From Nostoc calcicola FACHB-3891 (GTDB lineage Bacteria > Cyanobacteriota > Cyanobacteriia > Cyanobacteriales > Nostocaceae), in the NCBI RefSeq assembly GCF_014697355.1, contig NZ_JACJRQ010000011.1, positions 1 to 64,000 on the forward strand: a stretch of DNA of 64,000 nt, in the 5' to 3' direction. The translations under genes and the position numbers were made by a program. This document shows positions 33,001 to 40,700 of the stretch, one piece after another. Below the pieces are notes generated by a model. The model made no database searches and was not told the DNA's origin. It saw nothing but the letters and a program-made list of their open reading frames with translations. Position 1 is the first letter of the stretch. The number at the start of each line of letters is the position of its first letter.

Positions 33001-34723
33001 GATGAATCCCAATGATTTCACTGTTGTCTAGATAGGCTTGCAACTGTTGTTGCATTTTTTGATGGTCAGAGGCGATAATTGCGAGGCGATGACTAAAGTG
33101 TGTTCTACTAATTTGTGAAGTGTGAGTGATATCACCAAGGGGAATTTCTGCGTGGGATGAGAGGTACTTGATGTAATTTTGAGCGAGTTCTTGTAAAGCT
33201 TGAGGCTGTTTGGCTGACAGAGTTAATAGATGTATTGGACGCTCAATTAATTTTGAATACTTCCAAAATTCCCCCCCTGCTTCCCCTGCCTCCCCTGCCC
33301 CCTGCCCCCTGCCCCCTGCCCCCTGCTCAAACACAGGTGCTGCTTCTATCACCACATGGGCATTTGTACCACTCAAGCCAAAGGAACTCACTCCAGCAAT
33401 TCGAGTATTGTTTTCAGAATGCCACGGTTTAGCTGTGGTAGGAATAGCTAGTGGTAGTTCCTGCCAAGGAATATGGGGGTTAGGTTGCTTGAGGTGGAGA
33501 TGAGGTGGGATTTTCTGGTGTTGTAGCGATAATATTACCTTGATTATACCTGCAACTCCCGCAGCAGCTTCCAAATGACCAATGTTGGTTTTTACAGAAC
33601 CAACAACCAAAGGCTGTTCAGAGGAGCGTTGTTCGCACAGAACAGAAGCTAAAGCGTTAATTTCAATGGGATCGCCTAAAGAAGTCCCTGTACCATGCGC
33701 CTCAATATAACTTACTTGTTGTGGTGCAACCCTACTGTTAGCTAGAGCCTGACGCAGTAGTTTTTGTTGTGCAGGGCCGCTGGGTACTGTTAGTCCACCA
33801 CTAGGGCCGTCGTGATTCACGGCTGAACCCCTAATCAATGCCAGGATAGAGTCACCAGCTGCCACAGCATCTGATAATCGCTTCAGTACCAATACTCCGC
33901 AGCCTTCGCCTCTGGTGTAGCCATCAGCTGAAGCATCAAAAGATTTGCAGCGTCCATCGGGTGCAACTGCGCGCATTTTCGAGAGAAAAATATTCGTGTC
34001 TGGTGACAATATCAAGTTAACTCCACCTGCTAGGGCTTGGTCGCATTCTCCAGAACGCAGACTTTGACAGGCTAAATGTAACGATACCAAAGATGATGAG
34101 CAAGCGGTATCTACAACTAAGCTCGGCCCTTGTAAACCCAGAATATAGGAAAGGCGACCGGAAATAAAACTAAAACTGTTGCCTGTACCAAAGTAAGTGT
34201 CAATACTATTAGAATTACCAGAATATAGGCGTGAGTAATCGTTGTTCATCACGCCAATAAATACGCCTGTTTGAGTTTGCGACAGCCTTTCGATACACTG
34301 TCCGGCATTTTCTAGGGCTTCCCAACTTACTTCTAGTAGTAAGCGTTGTTGTGGATCTGTACTAACGGCTTCTCTGGGAGAGATTTCAAAGAAGTTCGCA
34401 TCAAATAAATCGACATCTTTTAAGAAACCACCATAGCGAATGTAGGATTTACCCTCAGCATCGGGATTTGGACTGTAATAAGCTGCGGTATCCCAACGTT
34501 CTTGGGGAATTTCTTGAATGGTATCTATACCGTGCTGGAGAATTTGCCAAAAAGCATCCGGGTTATCGGCTCCCCCAGGAAAGCGACACGCCATCCCAAT
34601 TACAGCGATGGGTTCTGTTTTAGCACGCTCGATCGCCTCCAACTTACCACGCATTTCTTTTAATGCCAGCAATGCGCGTTGTAGTTGATTGATGTTGTTT
34701 TGTTCTGTGTCGATTTTATTCAT
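30038..34723 (-). CDS. PKS-D: KS-AT-KR-ACP
   Basis: A 1561-residue module. The N-terminal helical docking region is [22 protein letters not shown] has DTACSSS (about 206). AT has [11 protein letters not shown] (about 678) and HAFHSP, malonyl type. KR has [11 protein letters not shown] (about 1178), LDD and SNYAAAN (about 1316), predicted active B-type. ACP has GMDSL (about 1469). The C-terminal helix [18 protein letters not shown] resembles the C-terminal docking helices of PKS-A and PKS-C. There is no DH, so a beta-hydroxyl is expected. Starts 19 bp after the PKS-C stop. Tandem CCCCTGC repeats fill the KS-AT junction (about 33270-33328). Confidence 0.95.
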   Translation of the reverse strand: MNKIDTEQNNINQLQRALLALKEMRGKLEAIERAKTEPIAVIGMACRFPGGADNPDAFWQILQHGIDTIQEIPQERWDTAAYYSPNPDAEGKSYIRYGGFLKDVDLFDANFFEISPREAVSTDPQQRLLLEVSWEALENAGQCIERLSQTQTGVFIGVMNNDYSRLYSGNSNSIDTYFGTGNSFSFISGRLSYILGLQGPSLVVDTACSSSLVSLHLACQSLRSGECDQALAGGVNLILSPDTNIFLSKMRAVAPDGRCKSFDASADGYTRGEGCGVLVLKRLSDAVAAGDSILALIRGSAVNHDGPSGGLTVPSGPAQQKLLRQALANSRVAPQQVSYIEAHGTGTSLGDPIEINALASVLCEQRSSEQPLVVGSVKTNIGHLEAAAGVAGIIKVILSLQHQKIPPHLHLKQPNPHIPWQELPLAIPTTAKPWHSENNTRIAGVSSFGLSGTNAHVVIEAAPVFEQGAGGRGQGAGEAGEAGGEFWKYSKLIERPIHLLTLSAKQPQALQELAQNYIKYLSSHAEIPLGDITHTSQISRTHFSHRLAIIASDHQKMQQQLQAYLDNSEIIGIHHGNSSQESKKIAFLFTGQGSQYRGMGRQLYETQPSFCQTVDNCDTLLQPLLGESILSVIFSENLEGDRLNQTAYTQVALFVIEYGLAQLWLSWGIRPTAVLGHSVGEYVAACIAGIFCLEDALKLIVQRASLMQALPQGGGMAAVFTTVEQVRPLIADYPQQLSIAAINGEESIVLSGELEILNLVLQKLESQGIETRKLQVSHAFHSPLMQPMLAKFEQVAATVKYQQPQLDIVSNVTGKIVRQQEMSNAAYWVEHIRASVQFAASMQALYQTGYEVFVEIGPHPTLLGMARRECPEVLDEQGLWLASLRKGKEDWQQLLNSVAQLYVAGVEIDWQEFEADYPRHKVVLPNYPWQRQRYWLPTATTTSLPPELQDWLYEVQWQPQIPAVQQSTIALAHWLILSDRTGVADNLAQLLAKQGHTYTLVFSGDCTHFDQLLEGIPTQSPLQIVHLWSLDDTKEADLTELTNIQQCVSSVLDLLQALAKRQQLISARLWLVTQGTQVIGEHSGEIAIAAAPLWGLGGVIAMEYPEIWGGLVDIDPSSSPADAAASLLAKLPTMILGDRVAWRHQQWHTARLVRSQISPVAAKSLTFTPEGTYLIAGGLGALGLQIARWCVEQGARHLVLLGRSFPSESAQATIRELEQTGTQIIVVQADIAQAEQLQPALTALQTPPLRGIIHTAGVLDDGMLLQQNWERFAKVMAPKIQGAWNLHTLTLNQPLDFFVLFSSTACILGAPGQSNYAAANAFLDALAHYRQKQGLVATSINWGPWAEVGMAASFGERLAAEGINLIPPNQALQLLRHFLQQRVCQVTVLPINWTQFLQRFPTGQEPAYFRELLEDRQNQPSQLQQHLKATSVNEWKSLLVAHITDELTSILGLNPSQTLDPLQGFATMGMDSLTAVELRNRLQKSLDKSLPSTLTFNYPNIDALATYLVKTLDNQNIPPETNPTSVNPSQSLTVTQIKQLSEEQVESMIDQELASLIEFSH
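33270..33328. repeat. CCCCTGC tandem repeat at the KS-AT junction of PKS-D
   Basis: CCCCTGCC-type units, seven or so in a row, encode a Gly/Ala/Gln linker ([18 protein letters not shown]) after KS. Confidence 0.85.
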
Positions 34724-34742
34724 GCTATGAACCCTGTGGGGA

Positions 34743-37700
34743 TTAGATTTTTTTCATTAATTCATCAATGCTGGCTAATTCTGCTGCTAGCGATCGCTCT
34801 AGTTCTGTTTGGGAAAGCTGTTGAATATCGCTGATTTCGGTGTCGGGGCGATCGCTTTTTGGCGGTGGAGATGCAGTTTTCACATCCAAGACATCGTTAG
34901 TCAGATATTTAGTTAAGGTTTCTAAGGTGGGATAATCAAATAACAAAGTCGTTGGCAGCGAACACTCCAGACTTGATTGCAAGCGATTTCTCAACTCAAT
35001 GGCCATGAGTGAATCTAACCCGACTTCAAATAAACGCTGACGCGGTTGCAGTTCCTCAGATGAATTGAGCCGTAAGATTTTCGCAACTTCGTCACGGATG
35101 TAATTAAATAAAATCTGCTGAATATCTGTGGGGTGAGCCTCCTGGAGTTGTCGTAAAATATATGGTTTCGCTGCTAAAACTGGCTGTGCAGTTTCTTGGG
35201 TTTGCCTTGAATCAACAAACTCACTCAGCAAAGGCGGTACTTTTTGGGTGTAGTAGTGGGCGATAAATTTTGACCAACGCACTGGTAAAACCGCAACTTG
35301 TCCGGTGTTGGCTTGATGCGTCAATGCTGCCAAAATTTGTAATCCTTGTTGGGGTAAAATTTTCTCTACTCCCATTGGAGAATCTGTAGAGGTTGCAGCC
35401 ATTCCCACTTCCGCCCACGCCCCCCAGTTGATACTCAATCCCGCCAGCCCTTGGGAGCGACGGTAATCGGCTAACCCATCAAGAAAGGCGTTCGCTGCTG
35501 CGTAGTTTGCTTGTCCTGCGGTTCCCAACACTGAAGCAACGGAGGAGAACAACACAAATAATTCCAAAGGTTTATCTTGAGTCAAGATATGCAGATTCCA
35601 AGCACCCTGTACTTTCGGAGCCATCACCCTAGTAAATCGCTCCCAGGTTTGTTGGAGTAAAATCCCATCGTCTAGAATTCCGGCTGCATGGATAACACCT
35701 CGTAAGGGAAACTGAGGATCGATGTTGTCGATTACTGCTCGTAATTGTTCGAGTTGGGTAATATCTGCTTGAGCTACTGTAACTTGCACGCCAGCGTTTT
35801 CCCAGGAGGCGATCGCACTTTTAGCTTTATCAGATGGCGATCGCCTACCTACTAATACTAAATGTTGCACGCCTAGCTCAACCAACCAATTAGCCACTGT
35901 TAACCCCAGTCCTCCTAGTCCGCCTGTAATCAGGTAAGTACCAAGGGAAGGGTTAAAGGAAGCAGAGAAATCTATTATGTTGGGAAGGCGTTGCAACCGA
36001 CAGACGTAACGCTGATTTCCCCGTAAGGCGACTTGTTCGCCCAATTCTGGATGAGAAAGTTCTGCCCACAACTGAGTTGCGGCTTGTAGGGTTGAACTTT
36101 GGGGATCTAAATCAATTAGCCCTGCAAAAACTTCGCTATATTCTGTTGCTATAACTCGCCCCAATCCCCAGAGAGGTGTTTGTGCGATTTCAGATTGCAA
36201 ATTAATTGACTGGCTACCCCTAGAAATCAACCACAGCCTAGCAGTCTGCCAACCCAAAAATGCTAAGTGAGGGCTGGGGAAAGGGGAAAGGGAAAAGGGT
36301 AAGGGATTTAAACCCTTTCCCCCTTCCCCCTTACCCTTTACCCCACCAAGGGAACTTGGCGTACTACTAGCTAGTGGGGAATTTATCCGAGCTAAGGCTT
36401 GAGTTAAATGTAAAACACTACCACAAACACGCATAGGACTTACGCAAGAACTCTCTGAAACTCTTATTTCTCTGTGTTCTCTGCGTCCTCTGTGGTTCGA
36501 TTTTCCGTTACCTGTGCGTAAGTCCTGACGCATTTGTGTAGAATCTAGCAAATCTACAGTCGCCAAACTCCACAAATGTACAATGTGCAGAGTCATGCCT
36601 GGTTGAATTGAGATTTCTTCAAGTAGTCGCTCGAAATGCTGGGGTTCGGCTGGATTGATGTAAATTTTACCAGCTTCTAAAGATTTATAAGTATCACCAG
36701 GGATAACTACTACAAAGGACTCACCTTTATCCTGCAACAATTTTACCAATTCTGCGCCTACACCATCTTCATCAATTAGAAGTATCCAATATTGCTGTTG
36801 CGATCCTAAAGGTGACTGCGTAATTGTTCGTTCTTGGAGTTGCCAAGTGATTTGATAAAGCCAGTCTTGGAGATTTGTTTGCTTGAGTAATGCTTGCTGT
36901 GGCGATCGCTTTAAACAGAGTTCCGAGAATTGAGCGATCGCTAGTCCAGATTCATCTAATAATTGTACATCTCCTACTATCACCTCTGGATTATTGGTTT
37001 GCAAGCGGGCGTAACACCATAATGGCTGACTCAAATCCAGATTTTGCCAGAGATGAAAGCCACCTAAACTAATCGGTACATAAACATCAGCATCTCGAAT
37101 CTCTGCTGGTAAAGTACCCCCCAACATTCGCAAACAAGAATCTATCAGCCCTGGATGTAATGGATATAACTTCGTCTCTGATTCACAACCCGGTGGTAGT
37201 TGCATCTGACAAACGGCTTCCCCATCTCGTCGCCAAAAATCACCAATCCATTGAAAACTTACACCCAAATTTAGCCCAGTATCTCCGACATCCTGATAAA
37301 ATACCTGAGAACCAGTGGATTTTTCAGGACAACGCGCCTGTATTTCTGCCCAAGACCAAGTTTCTCTCGTAGCAGACAAGGTAGATAACTCACCAGTTGC
37401 ATGGAGACACCATTGTTCATCGCTTTCTAGGCTGAACAGTTCAAAGGTGTAGTTCTGATTTTTGCCCAGTTGCAAAATCAATTGCACTTTGACGCTGCTA
37501 TTTTCGGGTATGATTAGCGGTTCTCGAAACGTAATCTGTTGAAGAGACACTGCATTAGTTCCAAAAATCTGCTTACCTGCTAGGGTCAACATAGCAATAT
37601 AAGATGCTCCTGGTGCAACTATCGACCCGTAGATGCGGTGGTCGGCTAGAAAGGGTAAGTTATTTGTGTGGAATTCGCTCTCAAATACTAGACTTTTGAA

Positions 37701-40700
37701 GAGTGGAGAATGTAGGCGTTGACCTAATAGGGGATGGGATTTTGGGGGTTTTATCTCACGCAGAGACGCAGAGACGCAGAGGGAGAGAGGATGAGGGTTT
37801 GATGGGGAGATTTCATTTTTTGGCGGTACTGGTTTTTTGGTAGTGGTTTCAAACCAATAGGGTTGGTGCTGCCAAGGATAGTTGGGTAATATTACTTTGT
37901 TTCGTGTATAGTAGTTGTCAAATATGAGCCAATCAATTTCTACTCCCTGGAGATATAACTGGCTCAGACTTTCTAAAATTTGTTGCCAATCTTCTTTGCC
38001 TTTGCGTAGGGAAGGTAGCCATAAACCGTTACTTTCCAATTCTTCTGGACAATCTTGGCGTGCCATACCAATCAAGGTAGGATGGGAACCAACTTCTAAA
38101 AATACTCGATAACCTGCGGTATAAAGTGCTGACATTCCTTGAGCAAAACGAACACTGGCTTGGATATGCTCAACCCAATAGCTGGCACTAGACATCTCTC
38201 CATTAGTTATCAATTTCCCACTGACATTGGAAATGATTTCTAGTTTGGGGGAATGGTAGGTGATTTCCTGAGCAACTTGCTCAAACTCTGCCAACATAGA
38301 TGCCATTAACGGGGAGTGGAAGGCATGAGATACTTGCAAAGTTCGCGTCTCAATGCCTAGATTTTCTAGTTTTTGCAACACTGCTGTTAATGCCTGTATC
38401 TCGCCTGAGATAACTAAACTTTGCTGTCCGTTATAGGCAGCAATGCTCAGTTGTTGAGGATAGGGGGCAATCAAGGGTTCTACAACTTTTACGCCAGCGA
38501 AAACCGCAGCCATCCCTCCTGTTTGCGGTAATGCTTGCATCAAACGGGCGCGGTGGGCAATCAATTTTAATCCGTCCTCAAGGGAGAAAATACCAGCCAC
38601 ACAAGCAGCCACATATTCCCCGACACTGTGACCAAGCACCGCAGAGGGACGGATACCCCAAGAAATCCACAGTTGCGCCAAGGCGTATTCTAGGACAAAT
38701 AAGGCTGGTTGAGTGTAAACAGTTTGGTCGAGGAGTGGATTTTCTGTGGTATCAGCAAAAATGACTGATAAGATGGACTTGTTTAGCAAAGGTTGGAGAA
38801 AGCGATCGCATTCATCCAACATCCGACGAAAACCAGGTTGGGTTTCATACAATTGTCTTCCCATCCCTACATACTGCGACCCTTGCCCAGTAAATAAAAA
38901 AGCGCATCTAGTGAAACCACCACTATCTACTTGATAGTCATAATCTACTGACTCCAACTTGGCCTGCATCTCAGCATGAGATGAACCAACAACAGCCAAA
39001 CGATGAGAAAAATGAGAACGTCCAACTTGGGCAGTGTGAGTAATATTAGCCAAAGCAATATCGCCATACTTACCCAAATACTCAACATATTCCCGGCCTA
39101 ATTCCCGCAGAGAATTAGCATTTTTCGCAGAAAGACAAAGTATATGCAAAGGCCGCTCAATTAGACCATCTTCAGACCATACTCCCAATTCCTCTCCGCG
39201 CCTCTGCGTCTCTGCGTGAGATAAAATTCCCATCTCCTGCACAATCACATGAGCATTAGTACCACTCATCCCAAAAGAACTCACCCCAGCAATCCGCACC
39301 GAGTCCTTAACCACCCAAGATTGCCCAGATGTAGGAATTCTCAACGGCAATTGCTCCCAAGCAATCATCGGATTAGGTTGTTGCAAGTGCAGATGCGGCG
39401 GAATTTCTTGATGCTGTAGAGCCAAAACAACCTTCATCAAACCCGCTACCCCAGCCGCCGCTTCCAAATGACCAATATTAGTTTTAACAGAACTAATTAC
39501 TAGTGGCTGTTCAAAAGAACGTCCTGCACAGAGTACAGATGCTAATGCACCAACCTCAATCGGATCTCCCAAAGATGTACCAGTACCATGAGCTTCAATA
39601 TAACTCACCTGCTGGGCTTCTACATTGGCGTTAGCTAATGCTTGATGTAACAATTCTTGTTGCGCTGTTGTACTCGGCACAGTAAAACCACTGCTACGTC
39701 CATCATGATTCACTGCCGAACCCCGAATTACTGCCAAGATTGGGTCATTATCAGCTAAAGCATCAGAGAGTCGTTTCAGGACAACTACACCACATCCCTC
39801 TCCGCGAACAAAGCCATTAGCTGAAGCATCAAAGGTTTTACAGCGTCCATCGGCAGCTACAGCCTTGGATTTTGATAAGAAAATATTCGTCTCCGGCAGT
39901 AGTATCAAGTTGACGCCACCTGCCAATGCTAAATTGCACTCTCCACGCCGCAGACTTTGAACTGCTAAATGAATGCTAACCAGCGAAGACGAACAAGCTG
40001 TATCCACTACCAAGCTAGGCCCGCGCAGCCCCAAGCTATGAGATATCCTTCCCGCAGCCGCACTACCAATACCGCCAGTACCGTAATAAGCATCAATTGT
40101 TTCTGGGTTTTTGTGCTGAATTTGCAGTTGCATATACTCGTTAGAAATCAACCCAATAAACACGCCTGTCTGACTTCCGACAAGATTCTGTGGTGCAACA
40201 GCCGCATTTTCTAAAGCTTCCCAACTTACTTCTAACAGTATGCGTTGTTGGGGGTCGAGGCTGACGGCTTCACGGGGACTGATACCGAAAAACTGCGCGT
40301 CAAATTGGTCAATGTCTGCAATAAATCCCCCGTGACGGGTATACATTTTACCTGGTGTTTCTGGCTTTGAGTCAAAGTAATTATCCAGGTTCCAGCGTTG
40401 CGAGGGAATTTCTGTAATCGCATCGATACCTTTTTGGAGGATTTCCCAGAATTGTTGGGGATTATTTGCGCCTCCAGGAAAGCGACAACCCATACCAATA
40501 ATAGCGATATCTTCAGTAGAGACGCGATTAATCGCGTCTTTAGAAGATTGGGGGAGGTTTTCGTGGTTGGTTGTGGGATAATCTAAATTTAGGACTTCCT
40601 TACCCAAGTATTCTGTGAGCGTGGTAATTGTGGGATAATCAAATGCCAAGGTTGCAGCTAGGGAATAAGAATGTCCTAGTTGAGTTTGAATGCGGTTTTT

